64,000 nt of DNA from Bacillus sp. (in: firmicutes) (GCA_021208645.1 JAJOJL010000040.1:1-64000), one strand, 5' to 3'; counted from the first letter of the stretch, positions 44,687-54,625 are shown. The notes: a model not told the origin generated them from the sequence alone. Numbers and translations: made by a program.

Positions 44687-46496
44687 TTACGTTTTAATCA
44701 TAGTAACTAATCTCTTCAGTTGTAAATAACTCTTTTTATAAGCAAATTTTGTTGAGTTAATCAACTCTTCTGCCAGCAGTTCAAAACCTACCCACGTTAA
44801 GGAAAATGGGTTAGCAAAGTGTTTCTTTACTTCCCACTTTAATTCGTCTTTGCCGCAAATACTATGTGAATTAACTTCATTCACTTTTTTCCTTATTGCT
44901 TCATATTCTTTCTCTTGTTCTTCTTCTGGCAATGTAAGAATATAATCAATCTTATCCATAAATTCCAGTGAAAAATCAATTTTTGATTTTACTTCCTTGA
45001 ACGTACTCTTATCAATTAACCCGTAATTTAATTTAAATTCATTTAATGCAAGGGCAGATTCATAAGTTGCCTGTACAATTTGATCTCGATTTAAATGGAG
45101 CGTCTCATAACTTAACATCTGTTTCCAAGAAGGCTGCTGTATGGCTTTTCGGTGGTCTTCCAAGCTGTTGCATAATTTTCTATAACCAAATTTCTCAGGG
45201 TTCTCGAAAGCTGGGCTTCCTGGATCGAGAAATGGTGCCAACGGGGCAATAAAGTATGAGATTCGCACGTCGGCACCGCATTCTTTGTGAATAAATTCAC
45301 AAAAGTCCACATTTTTAATAGCACTTTCATACGTCTGCCCTGGTACACCAACCATAAAGAACAAGTCAATTTTAGAACAACCGTTTTTCAGTGCAGCTTT
45401 AATTGTGCTTATTACCTTTTCATTTGTACAGTTAAATTTACCATTAAACCTTCTTAGTTCCTCATCGAAAGTCTCTAACGTCATTTGAATGCTGTATTTA
45501 TTTACTGATTCGTTTAATTCTTTAAAGTACGCTTCATCAGCACTGTAAAAAAGTTCTATTACCAATTCATTTTTACGTTCATTTCTTTCATTCGTTGCAA
45601 GAATTCCTTATAAAAAACCTTCCCACCTTGGCGAAGATCGTTCAGAACAAAAATCGGTGCTCTACTCAAACGTTGAATAAATTTAATATCCTGTTCTAGC
45701 TTTTCGGGAGAGCGGAGGGCAATTTGCTTCCTACCACATATGGATTTATACGCAGATCTTGAACCGCCGCATATTAAACAGTTCACTGTACACCCTTTCG
45801 AGGTTAATACAGCGGTGTTCGGGTACTTCAACCAATCTCCATATGGAAGTGGGTCCATAAAGTTCAAATATTTAAATACGGAACGGATTACATACCGGTA
45901 GCCCGGATCAAATTCGTCTAGACTGTTAGCTATATAGCTATGTTCATTTACCACATAACCATCTTCTTTTTTCCATGTTAAGTTGGGTATTGACCCTAAA
46001 TTCCTTTCCACCTTATTCGTTAACTGATTCATTAATTGCAACACAAGCTTTTCTGTTGCATCTCCTCGAATGATGTAATCAATACAAGGATATTTTATCA
46101 ATTCCTCGTGGTAATAAGATGCAGATAACCCTCCGAACATTACTGGCGTTTCCGGATGATACTTCTTAACTAGTTTGGCTATTTCTATACTTCCATGTGC
46201 ATGTGGGAGCCAATGTAAATCAATGCCAATGAGTTTCGTATTAAGACTTCTTATTTTTTTTCTCTACATCGAAGTTTTTTATCTTGAAGCATGCGATTAG
46301 CAATGTTTACAATTTTAACGCGAAAACCTCGCTGTTCTAAATAATCTGCTATGCTCGTAAACCCAATTGGATACATTTCAAAAACTGGTGAAGATGGGAC
46401 TACGTCACTAATTGGACCAACTAATAGTGATTTGTTTCTAAAATCATACATACTTGGGGCATGTAAAAGTACTAAGTCATATTTCACTTTTTTCAC
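44687..46496 (-). pseudogene. B12-binding radical SAM protein, two frameshifts
   Basis: The ATG at 46496 opens a cobalamin-binding domain (GPISDVVPSSPVFEMYPIGF..., later LIGIDLHWLPHAHGS and VMFGGLSASY), followed by the radical SAM cluster motif GCTVNCLICGG (CxxxCxxC, about residues 236-243). Frames shift in a run of eight T (46254-46261) and in a run of five T (45571-45575, near NVKNELVIELF). In both places one base appears missing. The corrected length is ~603 residues. The family includes methyltransferases and enzymes of unknown role; substrate not evident. Confidence 0.85.
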
Positions 46497-46691
46497 CTCT
46501 CAATTCCTTTACTTTAAAGAAAAAATAATTTCTTGTATGTCTAAGAGGCAGATAACGATGTATTATATTTCCATTATGATCTTATAAAAGATTAGGTTTC
46601 AATGGGGTTTGAACATTTGTAACAGGATTATCACTAATTACTTCACAATTTAGCTACAATGAGAAAAATTTCACAAAAGCTTTCAAAGAAT

Positions 46692-46723
46692 AAAAAATGG
46701 TAACTAGTAAATACCTAGTTACC
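46692..46723 (-). terminator. Terminator of the PmtA-like gene
   Basis: GGTAACTAG (46699-46707) pairs with CTAGTTACC (46715-46723), and on the minus strand a TTTTTT tract follows. So the radical SAM gene downstream is separately transcribed or receives only readthrough. Confidence 0.8.
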
Positions 46724-46741
46724 AATGTAAATTGTGATTTC

Positions 46742-47306
46742 CTACTCATTATTTCTGCAACTTAAAACGTACGCTGGCGGAAAATTCCGAAACTCTTTTT
46801 TGACTTTCACATAATGGAAAAAATCTCGAAACAGTTTTTTCCGAAGCAATGTATATTGAAAGGTAATAAAAAAGACCATCATCTTTTAAAACAGATTTTG
46901 TTTTATTAATAATCTTCTTAGATATCTCTGTTGGGAGGGTAGTAAATGGCAGGCCGGAAACGACATAATCAACATATGGAATATTTAATTTCCGTAAATA
47001 CCAGTCAATATTCTCAGCAGATCCATTTATTATAAAAAGGTTATCCTCTCCTTCAAATCGTTCTACTAGATTATGATAAAATTCGTCACTTAATTCCACT
47101 AGTACAACAATTGTATCAGGACTCCTTTTAGTTAAGATTTCTTCCGTGAATATACCTGTGCCTGGCCCAAATTCCACGATATATTGAGCACTATCAAATT
47201 GAATATCACCGATTACTTTTCTTGCGAGATATTTAGAACTAGGTAAAATGGCTCCAACCCTTGCTGGGTGTTGTATATATTCTGATAGAAATAATTGCTT
47301 CTTCAT
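46742..47306 (-). pseudogene. PmtA-like SAM-dependent methyltransferase, one frameshift
   Basis: This is a phospholipid N-methyltransferase-like protein. The N-terminus FLSEYIQHPARVGAILPSS and motif I VEFGPGTGIFT are typical. As written the C-terminus is wrong (SIYIASEKT...). One base less near 46863-46868 gives FQYTLLRKKLFRDFFHYV and VKKEFRNFPPAYVLSC, matching the family, and the stop moves to 46742 (~187 residues). Whether it methylates lipids or another target is unknown. ATG at 47306. Confidence 0.8.
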
Positions 47307-47587
47307 GAAAGAATGCCCCCTACGGAATCAAATGTTGAAAATAAAGCAATATAATCCACTCTATGAATTCTTACTATCCAGGGACAAAATGAACCTGAAA
47401 AATAGTTTATATAAAAGCGGAGTGAAATATACATAATTCTCAACTCCGTTTATCAAATAACAAATCCCTAGTATATCTATATGATTTATTATATATCATT
47501 GTACATAATAAAGTGCTAATTTTCCACTAATTACTTATTATTCCCATAATCATTTTCTTCAAACTTTTACCTTATGAACTAATCTTA

Positions 47588-47638
47588 TTCACAAATATTT
47601 CACTTGGTGTTCAAAAAATGTTCACAGATTTGTACAAT
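47588..47638 (+). promoter_or_regulatory. cyd promoter with TGTTCA direct repeats (possible Rex-type site)
   Basis: TTCAAA (47610-47615), 17 bp, TACAAT (47633-47638) form a promoter. TGTTCA occurs at 47608 and 47619, and TTCAC-type motifs at 47588, 47599 and 47622. Rex sites in Firmicutes carry TTGTGA...TCACAA; the match is imperfect. The wider gap 47307-47778 has no gene. Confidence 0.4.
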
Positions 47639-47712
47639 ATAGGGGGAAACACCTATAAACGAAAGGGCAAATAATTATTACTATATATATAGTGTTAAAT
47701 AATGAGCAAAGT

Positions 47713-47739
47713 CTGTTCCCTGTTCTGGACAGCTTTTTC
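47713..47739 (+). terminator. Terminator-like hairpin in the cydA leader
   Basis: CTGTTCC (47713-47719) pairs with GGACAG (47727-47732, one bulged T), followed by CTTTTTC. It lies between the promoter and cydA, so it could attenuate transcription. Confidence 0.35.
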
Positions 47740-47778
47740 ATATATTTGTTCAATATAAGGTAGATGGGAGAGAGTATC

Positions 47779-49140
47779 ATGTTTGTGGAGTACGATCCGG
47801 TTTTATACAGCAGAATCTTGACCTCTTTAACCCTGGGCTTTCATGTCATTTTTGCCACCTTAGGAGTTGGTGTCCCCCTTATGATTGCTATTGCTGAATG
47901 GATGGGTATCAAACGAAATGATCCCCACTATACATTAATGGCAAGGCGTTGGGCGCGGGGATTCGTAGTTACAGTTGCTGTGGGTGTTGTAACAGGAACA
48001 GCGATTGTATTACAGCTGAGCCTTTTGTGGCCAAACTTTATGCAAGCAGCAGGTCACACCATTGGTTTGCCTATGTTTATGGAAGTTTTTGCTTTTTTCT
48101 TTGAAGCTATTTTCCTAGGAATCTATCTTTATACATGGGACCGTTTTAAAAGTAAGTTGAAGCATTTCCTGCTAGTTATTCCTATCGTTATTGGAGCAAC
48201 TGCCAGTGCCTTCTTCATTACTACAGTCAACTCATTTATGAATGCACCGCAAGGTTTTACGTTGGTGGATGGAGTTTTAACAAATGTCAGCCCGTTAGCT
48301 GCCATGTTTAATCCGGCAACACCAACAAAGATTGCCCACGTTATCATTACATGTTACTTAACATCCGCATTTGTGTTAGGAGCTATAGCCGCCTTTAATA
48401 TTATTAAAGGAAAGACACATGTGTATCATAAAAAAGCCCTTCATTTAACGATGGTAACAGGTCTTGTCTTTGCCGTAGGTACTGCCGTTATTGGTGATTT
48501 ATCTGGTAAATACCTTCATGAATACCAGCCGGAAAAATTAGCTGCTGCCGAATGGCATTTTGAAACAGAAAGTGAAGCATCGTTAATTCTTGGGGGGATT
48601 TTAACGGAAGATAATGAAGTTCGATTTGCCCTTGAAATTCCATATGCCCTTAGTATTTTAGCAGGTGGATCCCCTGATACGATTGTGATTGGTTTAAATG
48701 ACTTCCCTGAAGAGTATCTACCTCCACTCTGGGTCCATTATATGTTTGATTTAATGGTGTTTATCGGCATGTATCTTGCTGCCGTGACTGCTATCTTTGT
48801 ATTCTTTAATTGGAAGAGAAAATGGAACGCTTTCAACCGACCGCTACTGTGGAGTATCTTTGCTGGAGGTCCCTTATCCATGATTGCCATTCAGTCTGGT
48901 TGGTTTTTTGCAGAAGTAGGTCGACAACCTTGGATTTTAAACGGAATCATGACCGTGGCAGAAGGGGCTACCACCTCACAGCATGTGGACATTATGCTCG
49001 TGTTATTTATTGCTCTTTATACGGTCCTAGGAGTAACTTGCGTCATAGTACTGCGCCGAATATTTAAATCAAACCCAGTTGAACATGAACTTGAAAAACG
49101 TGGCTTAATTCATCAGACAAACGATGCTGCAAATCAATAG
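47779..49140 (+). CDS. cydA: Cytochrome bd oxidase subunit I (CydA)
   Basis: This 453-residue membrane subunit carries hemes b and d and oxidises quinol to reduce O2 with high affinity. The N-terminus YSRILTSLTLGFHVIFATLG holds the first heme-ligand His; GRQPWI near the C-terminus is conserved. The ATG at 47779 is chosen over an upstream frame start because GGGAGAG lies 7 bp ahead. First gene of cydA-cydB-cydS. It supports growth at low oxygen. Confidence 0.96.
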   Translation: MFVEYDPVLYSRILTSLTLGFHVIFATLGVGVPLMIAIAEWMGIKRNDPHYTLMARRWARGFVVTVAVGVVTGTAIVLQLSLLWPNFMQAAGHTIGLPMFMEVFAFFFEAIFLGIYLYTWDRFKSKLKHFLLVIPIVIGATASAFFITTVNSFMNAPQGFTLVDGVLTNVSPLAAMFNPATPTKIAHVIITCYLTSAFVLGAIAAFNIIKGKTHVYHKKALHLTMVTGLVFAVGTAVIGDLSGKYLHEYQPEKLAAAEWHFETESEASLILGGILTEDNEVRFALEIPYALSILAGGSPDTIVIGLNDFPEEYLPPLWVHYMFDLMVFIGMYLAAVTAIFVFFNWKRKWNAFNRPLLWSIFAGGPLSMIAIQSGWFFAEVGRQPWILNGIMTVAEGATTSQHVDIMLVLFIALYTVLGVTCVIVLRRIFKSNPVEHELEKRGLIHQTNDAANQ

Positions 49141-49158
49141 GAAGGGGTACGAAGTCAA

Positions 49159-50184
49159 ATGAACTATGAGCTAATTGGGATTACGGTACTTTGGACGTTT
49201 CTTTATGGGTATTTGATTGTTGCCTCCGTTGATTTCGGTGCTGGTTTTTTTAGCTACTACACGAAGCAGACAAAAAAGAATCATATTACCCATAACATTA
49301 TCCAACGCTATCTCTCTCCAGTATGGGAGGTAACAAATGTCTTTCTTGTTTTCTTTATTATTGGCATTGTGGGCTTCTTTCCGTCAACTGCGTATTATTA
49401 CGGATCCGCCCTTTTAGTACCAGGGAGTATTGCCATTATCCTTCTTGCTGTAAGAGGGTCGTATTATGCTTTTGCTACCTATGGTGCAAAGGAAAATAAA
49501 TTTTATTCTTTCCTATACGGGGCTACAGGACTCTTAATCCCTGCCTCCCTCTCCACTGTCCTTACCATTTCTGAAGGGGGCTATGTTACTACAGAAGACG
49601 GGCGGGTACAACTCCTCTACGGAGAATTGTTTGGAAGTCTTTATTCCTGGGGCGTGGTTATCTTGGCTATCGTAAGTGTGTTGTTTATTTCAGCCAGCTT
49701 TTTAACCTATTACGCTTCTCGAGCAAAGGATGGAGAAGCGTTGCGCTTGTTAAGGAAATACGCGCTTATATGGTCCTTTCCTTCGATCATCATGGGAATC
49801 GTCGTATTTTTCTTATTAGGAAAAAGAAATGAGTTACATTTTGAAAACATGGTAGATACATGGTGGGTATTTGGGTTATCCCTAATCGCGTTTGCACTGG
49901 CTACTTATTTGATATGGAAAGGCCAGCGCTATGGATTAGCTTTTATAATGGTAATGATCCAATACTTTACTGCTTTCTTTGGCTATGGTGCCGCTCATCT
50001 GCCGTATCTACTCTATCCTTATTTAACTATCTATGATGGATTTACGAACGAAACGATGGCAATCTCTTTAATCGCTGCATTTATTGCTGGATTGTTATTA
50101 TTAATTCCTTCGTTGTACCTGCTTATGAAGCTATTTTTATTTGATGCAGATTACGTCGAAGGTAAAAAACCAAAAGCTTTATAG
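49159..50184 (+). CDS. cydB: Cytochrome bd oxidase subunit II (CydB)
   Basis: This 341-residue membrane subunit pairs with CydA. Eight or nine helices are visible and the N-terminus WTFLYGYLIVASVDFGAGF is conserved. It lies 18 bp after cydA. AGGAAGGGG precedes the start. The small CydS-like frame follows 19 bp later, completing the oxidase unit. Confidence 0.95.
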   Translation: MNYELIGITVLWTFLYGYLIVASVDFGAGFFSYYTKQTKKNHITHNIIQRYLSPVWEVTNVFLVFFIIGIVGFFPSTAYYYGSALLVPGSIAIILLAVRGSYYAFATYGAKENKFYSFLYGATGLLIPASLSTVLTISEGGYVTTEDGRVQLLYGELFGSLYSWGVVILAIVSVLFISASFLTYYASRAKDGEALRLLRKYALIWSFPSIIMGIVVFFLLGKRNELHFENMVDTWWVFGLSLIAFALATYLIWKGQRYGLAFIMVMIQYFTAFFGYGAAHLPYLLYPYLTIYDGFTNETMAISLIAAFIAGLLLLIPSLYLLMKLFLFDADYVEGKKPKAL

Positions 50185-50203
50185 AGGCTAGGAGGAATAA
50201 AAA

Positions 50204-50371
50204 ATGGATATGACTTGGTTTTTAATTACTGTAGCTCCTCCACTGGTATTAATTGCTTGTGTTTTCATCGTGTTCTGGTGGGCCACCGCTGCAAAGCCGC
50301 CTGCTTTTGTCATCGAGGAGCTAGAAGCAGAGTTTGATAAAGAATTGAAGACAGAAGAAAATATACGATAA
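50204..50371 (+). CDS. cydS: CydS-like small bd-oxidase subunit, extended tail
   Basis: A 55-residue frame begins 19 bp after cydB, with GGAGG 8 bp upstream. It has a single helix (WFLITVAPPLVLIACVFIVF, residues 5-24) comparable with Geobacillus CydS, a 33-residue single-helix subunit of the bd oxidase with the pattern AP-x-VV...FW. Here an extra ~28-residue acidic tail follows. It should sit beside CydA. Assignment by position and pattern. Confidence 0.7.
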   Translation: MDMTWFLITVAPPLVLIACVFIVFWWATAAKPPAFVIEELEAEFDKELKTEENIR

Positions 50372-50380
50372 AGTAAACAA

Positions 50381-50415
50381 AAAGGTGTCTCGAAATAGTT
50401 TTGAGGCACCCTTTA
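50381..50415. terminator. Terminator of the cydABS operon
   Basis: AAGGTGTCTC (50382-50391) pairs with GAGGCACCCTT (one bulge), followed by T. Convergent neighbour at 50422. Confidence 0.6.
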
Positions 50416-50421
50416 CTAATT

Positions 50422-50937
50422 TTATTCGACTGTGAACATAATGGTTTGATTGTACGTATTGCCTAATTCAGACTCCAGCCAAACTTCTAATTCATACGTT
50501 CCATCTTCATATCCAAATAAGATAATTTTTGTATGAATGGATTCGTTCGGACTCAATCGTTGAATACTTTTTATACCCTCTCCTAGGTATGGTTGGCTAA
50601 CCTCCTCACCTTCCCCATTCCGGACAATATGGCTAAAACCACCACCATTCTCTTCATCAAACGGAATGTCTAGATAGTCTCCGGAATTATTAATAACCTC
50701 ATATAGAAAAGTAATTTCACCTGGTTGATCCGGTGCGACCTCCGTAAGCCTTGCAATAATTTCTTCATCCATTACCCCTGTATTTCCTGTTTCTTCTGTT
50801 CCTACTTCAGTCTCTCCTTCTGCAGTTACATCTGTTCCATCTGTATCTGGAGTACCCTTTCCCTTGCTTTCGTTTCCACAAGCAACTAGTACAATACCTA
50901 ATAATATAGCCATCAGTAAGACAATTAATTTTTTCAT
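50422..50937 (-). CDS. BsuPI-domain lipoprotein
   Basis: This 171-residue lipoprotein has lipobox Cys20 (VLVAC), a Thr/Glu-rich linker and a BsuPI-like domain (about residues 72-170: EITFLYEVINNSGDYLDIPF...). BsuPI is the intracellular proteinase-inhibitor fold; secreted versions are common in Bacillaceae with unknown targets. The ATG at 50937 has AGGTGCG upstream. Monocistronic. Confidence 0.75.
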   Translation of the reverse strand: MKKLIVLLMAILLGIVLVACGNESKGKGTPDTDGTDVTAEGETEVGTEETGNTGVMDEEIIARLTEVAPDQPGEITFLYEVINNSGDYLDIPFDEENGGGFSHIVRNGEGEEVSQPYLGEGIKSIQRLSPNESIHTKIILFGYEDGTYELEVWLESELGNTYNQTIMFTVE

Positions 50938-51190
50938 TTTCGCACCTCATCATCTAGTAGATTTGTTCATTTCATTTCCTCACAATCTACTAGACGAAGT
51001 TAATTTCGTTTTGTTTCACTTTAGGCAACCTTTTTTTTCCAATGTTAACCCTCGATACCCGTATGTGTTAGACAAGTGTATGTTTTTTGTTCCCCTCAAA
51101 TACTAGTACAAAATTTATGGAGTGATAACTTTTGGGTCAACAAGGTTAGAAAGAAGGAGCGTGTAGAAGGAATAACCTTATACACGCTCT

Positions 51191-51925
51191 TTATAGTTGA
51201 TACAGTTCTTTCCACTTTTGCAAGAATGGAGCTGACGCTTCGTTTGGTTGGTTTATTACCTCTTTCGTCTTCCCTAATTGGGTTAGTTCTCCATTCATAA
51301 TAACAGCCAAACTTTTCGTCAGGTTATTAATTTCGATTAAATCATGACTCACAAATAACGTAGTTGTATTTGTTTCTTTTAATATTTCTTTGAAATCTTC
51401 AATAAGCTGTATTTTCGTAGGAAAGTCCAAGGCAGAAAAAGGTTCGTCAAGAAATAACACTTCCGGCTCGAGGATCAATGCACGGGCAAGATTTACCCGT
51501 TGTGCCTCTCCGCCAGACAAAGCGCCACTATTTTTCTTCGCCAAGTGAGATATATTAAACTTTTCCAGCCAATACACCACTTTTTCATTGATTTCTTTCT
51601 TCTTTACCTTACGCAGTTTTAAACCGATGGCTACATTGTTAAAAACATTCATATCAAAGAGTAAGGATTGCTGCATGGCAACTGCCAGCCTCCGCCTTAA
51701 CTCTAGTGGCAACGTATCTGCATGCCTTGCTTCCCCTTTAAAGTACACCTTGCCCTCACTCGGTGCCTGTAAAAAAGCTAATGTTTTTAACAAGGTCGTC
51801 TTCCCAGCCCCATTGGGACCGATGACACCAACAATGTCCCCTTTTTCTAAATTAAAACGAGGGATATCTAATAGGGTCTCTTTATTCACTTTAAATTTCA
51901 CTTGTTCCAACTGTAAAATCTTCAT
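51191..51925 (-). CDS. tupC: Tungstate ABC transporter ATP-binding protein TupC
   Basis: This 244-residue ATPase drives TupAB. Walker A GPNGAGKTT (near residue 36), signature LSGGEAQR, Walker B VLFLDEP. Its start overlaps the tupB end by 4 bp (ATGA). The order tupA-tupB-tupC on the minus strand is standard. Molybdate or tungstate is the substrate family; TupA decides for tungstate. Confidence 0.9.
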   Translation of the reverse strand: MKILQLEQVKFKVNKETLLDIPRFNLEKGDIVGVIGPNGAGKTTLLKTLAFLQAPSEGKVYFKGEARHADTLPLELRRRLAVAMQQSLLFDMNVFNNVAIGLKLRKVKKKEINEKVVYWLEKFNISHLAKKNSGALSGGEAQRVNLARALILEPEVLFLDEPFSALDFPTKIQLIEDFKEILKETNTTTLFVSHDLIEINNLTKSLAVIMNGELTQLGKTKEVINQPNEASAPFLQKWKELYQL

Positions 51926-52629
51926 ACGCGCTGCTTCCTTTGTTGTAAGGTTGTTAATAGAAAGGTAATCATAAATGCCAATGTCATTAAAATAAGGGAC
52001 AAGGCGATCGCCACGTCAAAGTTTCCTTTCGAGACTTCCATTACCATAGACGTCGTAAGGATTCGCGTATCTCCCCGGATATTTCCACCTACCATCATCG
52101 CTGCTCCTACTTCCGCTAAGACCCTTCCTAAGCCAGCAATGATCGCGGCAAAAATAGCTAGTTTTGTTTCCTTCAAAAGGATGACAAATCGTTGCATTCT
52201 CGTTGCTCCTAAAGCCTTAATTTGCATGAGCATCTTATTGTCAATCTGTTGAAATGCCGCTGCTGTCAACCCGATGATGATGGGAAGGGAGACTAAAATC
52301 TGCGCCATAATAATGGCATGGGTTGTATACAGCAACCCTAAATGACCTAAAGGACCGCTTCGCCATAAAAGCATGGTAATGTATAGGCCCGCTACAACAG
52401 GTGGCAAGCCCATACCTATATTAACAAACACGAGAATGATTTTTTTGCCGGGAAAGGTTTTGAGTCCAAGAAATAATCCAAGGGGTAACCCTACAATCGT
52501 ACTAATAAAAACGGCTGTTAAACACACCCTTAAAGTGGTTAGAGTTATGTCGTAAATTTCCCTATCTCCACTCATAATCATTTCTATGGCTTTTACTATT
52601 CCTTCAAAGATGAGATTCATTGCAAACAC
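51922..52629 (-). CDS. tupB: Tungstate ABC transporter permease TupB
   Basis: This 235-residue permease has five or six membrane helices and the coupling motif KALGATRMQRFVILLKE (near residue 138). Typical of the TupB/WtpB/ModB group. It sits between tupA and tupC with overlap to tupC. The start ATG at 52629 gives MFAMNLIFEG; the ATG at 52620 is an alternative. Forms the membrane channel for tungstate. Confidence 0.9.
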   Translation of the reverse strand: MFAMNLIFEGIVKAIEMIMSGDREIYDITLTTLRVCLTAVFISTIVGLPLGLFLGLKTFPGKKIILVFVNIGMGLPPVVAGLYITMLLWRSGPLGHLGLLYTTHAIIMAQILVSLPIIIGLTAAAFQQIDNKMLMQIKALGATRMQRFVILLKETKLAIFAAIIAGLGRVLAEVGAAMMVGGNIRGDTRILTTSMVMEVSKGNFDVAIALSLILMTLAFMITFLLTTLQQRKQRV

Positions 52630-52647
52630 TCACTTACTGGTTATTTG

Positions 52648-53532
52648 TTATTCTGTATATTGGAAAAATAAAGGTTGACCGAACTGTTCCACACCAAATT
52701 CTTTAATTACTTCTTGTGCTTCCTCACTTACCATAAATTCTACAAATAATCTTCCAGCTTCGCCATTCACTAAGTCGTGCTTACTGTCATTAACTTGCAT
52801 TACATGGTAAATATTTAATAACTCCTCATCACCCTCCACCAAAATAACCATATGGTCAATGTTACCTGCATGGGCAAGGTAAGTTGCACGATCCGTCAAA
52901 ATATAGCCTTCACGTTCTGCGCTCAGTTGAATGGAAGCTCCCATTCCTTGTCCCGTTTCTAAATACCAGGATTCATTCGTTGGATCCAACCCGGCCAATT
53001 TCCAGAGTTGTAATTCCATTTTATGTGTCCCGGAATCATCGCCCCTCGATACGAAAGTCCCTCCCGCTTCATACATGCCTTTAAAAGCTGCATATGCATC
53101 AAATCCTTCTATTTGAGCCGGATCCGTTACCGGACCAACTATAATAAAATCATTGTACATAACTCGTTTTCTATTAATGACTGCTTCATTTTCTACAAGA
53201 ACTTCTTCTGCTGCTGGGGAATGGGTTAGCAGCACATCGGCCTCTCCCTGTTCTCCCATTGCTAACGCTTGGCCTGTTCCTACAGCAATTGTCTTCACGT
53301 TAATGTTGTTGTGCTTTTCTTCAAAAAGTGGTATTAAAACATCTAACAATCCGGTATCCTGGGTACTAGTTGTCGTTGCTAAAATCAGGTCTTGCGGCTC
53401 TGTTAACTCTGAATCGTCTCCCTCGGTGTTCGACACTTCACCTGTACCACTTTCATTATTGTTTGAACATGCTATCATTATAAACAAGAGTAAGACGAAC
53501 AAAATTGTTAGCATCCATTTATTCGTTCTCAT
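52648..53532 (-). CDS. tupA: Tungstate-binding lipoprotein TupA
   Basis: This ~294-residue lipoprotein has lipobox Cys22 (IMIAC). The anion-binding N-terminus ATTTSTQDTGLLDVLIPLFE is the TupA signature, and GTGQALAMGEQGEADVLLTH follows. The ATG at 53532 is chosen because AAAGGGGAT lies 8 bp upstream; the extended frame to 53568 is not needed. It captures tungstate for TupBC, usually with very high affinity. Confidence 0.92.
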   Translation of the reverse strand: MRTNKWMLTILFVLLLFIMIACSNNNESGTGEVSNTEGDDSELTEPQDLILATTTSTQDTGLLDVLIPLFEEKHNNINVKTIAVGTGQALAMGEQGEADVLLTHSPAAEEVLVENEAVINRKRVMYNDFIIVGPVTDPAQIEGFDAYAAFKGMYEAGGTFVSRGDDSGTHKMELQLWKLAGLDPTNESWYLETGQGMGASIQLSAEREGYILTDRATYLAHAGNIDHMVILVEGDEELLNIYHVMQVNDSKHDLVNGEAGRLFVEFMVSEEAQEVIKEFGVEQFGQPLFFQYTE

Positions 53533-53569
53533 TGTAATATCCCCTTTGCTGTAAATAGATCTTTGCATT

Positions 53570-54502
53570 TTAGTTTATTTGATACTTAATTGCTCCCAAG
53601 TCCTCTACTTTATAGCCCGGAATGTTAGATATACTTGATTTGAACGCTTCAGAGCAGATGAACTCATATAAAGTTTTCAATTCCTGCTTATTATCTTCTG
53701 TCCAACGAAAAACAAGGTCAAACTGCTCTTCAGTTACTGGGTAAAAATCTAGTCCAAGCTGTTCCGCAGCTGAGCGAATACCAAATCCCGCATCCGCATT
53801 TCCCCTGCTAATTTGCGCTGCAAGGGATAGATGATTCCATTCTTCATTTTCATATCCTTTAACTGTTATCGGTTCAATTTCAGACTTGGCTAAGAAGGAA
53901 TCTAATAGGAATCTAGTCCCAGACCCTTTCTGGCGGTTAACAAAGGAAACATCGGCTCTTGTCAAATCTTTAAAATTTTTAATTTGCTTTGGATTTCCCT
54001 TTACAACAATAAAACCCTGTTCCCTTGATGCAAGTCGAACAACTGTTATTTTTTCGTGAACGAATAACTGCTTAATAAATGGAATGTTGTATTCTTGAGA
54101 GTTCGGGTCCAAGAGGTGAACGGCCGCCACATCAGCAGCACCACGATATATCATCATTAATCCTTCAAGGCTTCCAATAAACGTAGGTTGGATATGTAAC
54201 TCAGTGTGTTTACTGACACTTTTTGATAATTGCTCTACTAAAAAATCGTGGCTACCTGATAACCGAATGGTTCCCCCTAAGGAAGTTTCCGTATTGTCTT
54301 TATGTATAGCTGCTCCTGTTGATTTTTGGTAGGCTTGTGTGGAATCTTTATAACGCTCCACCTCTTCAGGGTTAATTCTCATTTTATTGCCTACTTTAAA
54401 AGCATGTAATTCTCCTCGTTTGATCAGTTCGTACACTGTGTGCTTGGAAATTTTAAACATTTTTGCAATTTCGTCAGGAGTATAAGCTTGATCTGCCAAC
54501 AT
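53570..54502 (-). CDS. HTH regulator with substrate-binding-like domain (tungstate/molybdate sensor)
   Basis: This 310-residue protein joins an excisionase-type helix-turn-helix (YTPDEIAKMFKISKHTVYEL, residues 7-26, and following wing) to a C-terminal domain like periplasmic binding proteins of TupA/ModA type (about residues 80-300; LSGSHDFLVEQL, NRQKGSGTRFLLDSFL). It lies directly upstream of tupA on the same strand, so it likely controls the tup operon by sensing the anion. Phased repeats upstream of its start fit an autoregulatory site. Confidence 0.85.
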   Translation of the reverse strand: MLADQAYTPDEIAKMFKISKHTVYELIKRGELHAFKVGNKMRINPEEVERYKDSTQAYQKSTGAAIHKDNTETSLGGTIRLSGSHDFLVEQLSKSVSKHTELHIQPTFIGSLEGLMMIYRGAADVAAVHLLDPNSQEYNIPFIKQLFVHEKITVVRLASREQGFIVVKGNPKQIKNFKDLTRADVSFVNRQKGSGTRFLLDSFLAKSEIEPITVKGYENEEWNHLSLAAQISRGNADAGFGIRSAAEQLGLDFYPVTEEQFDLVFRWTEDNKQELKTLYEFICSEAFKSSISNIPGYKVEDLGAIKYQIN

Positions 54503-54570
54503 AAATTCTCCCTTTCGTATGATAATTTCTTATAAAATAACTTACTCTATTTCATTTGGCAAGAGTAAAT

Positions 54571-54625
54571 CGTTAAGTTTTGTTGTGTTTCATTAAGTTT
54601 TGTTTGTTTTGTTTTAGTTTTGTCA
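54571..54625. promoter_or_regulatory. Three phased repeats upstream of the tup regulator
   Basis: CGTTAAGTTTTGT (54571), CATTAAGTTTTGT (54591) and a weaker TTTTAGTTTTGT (54612) are spaced 20 and 21 bp, about two helical turns. They lie 70-120 bp upstream of the regulator start. Candidate binding sites for the HTH domain. Confidence 0.5.
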
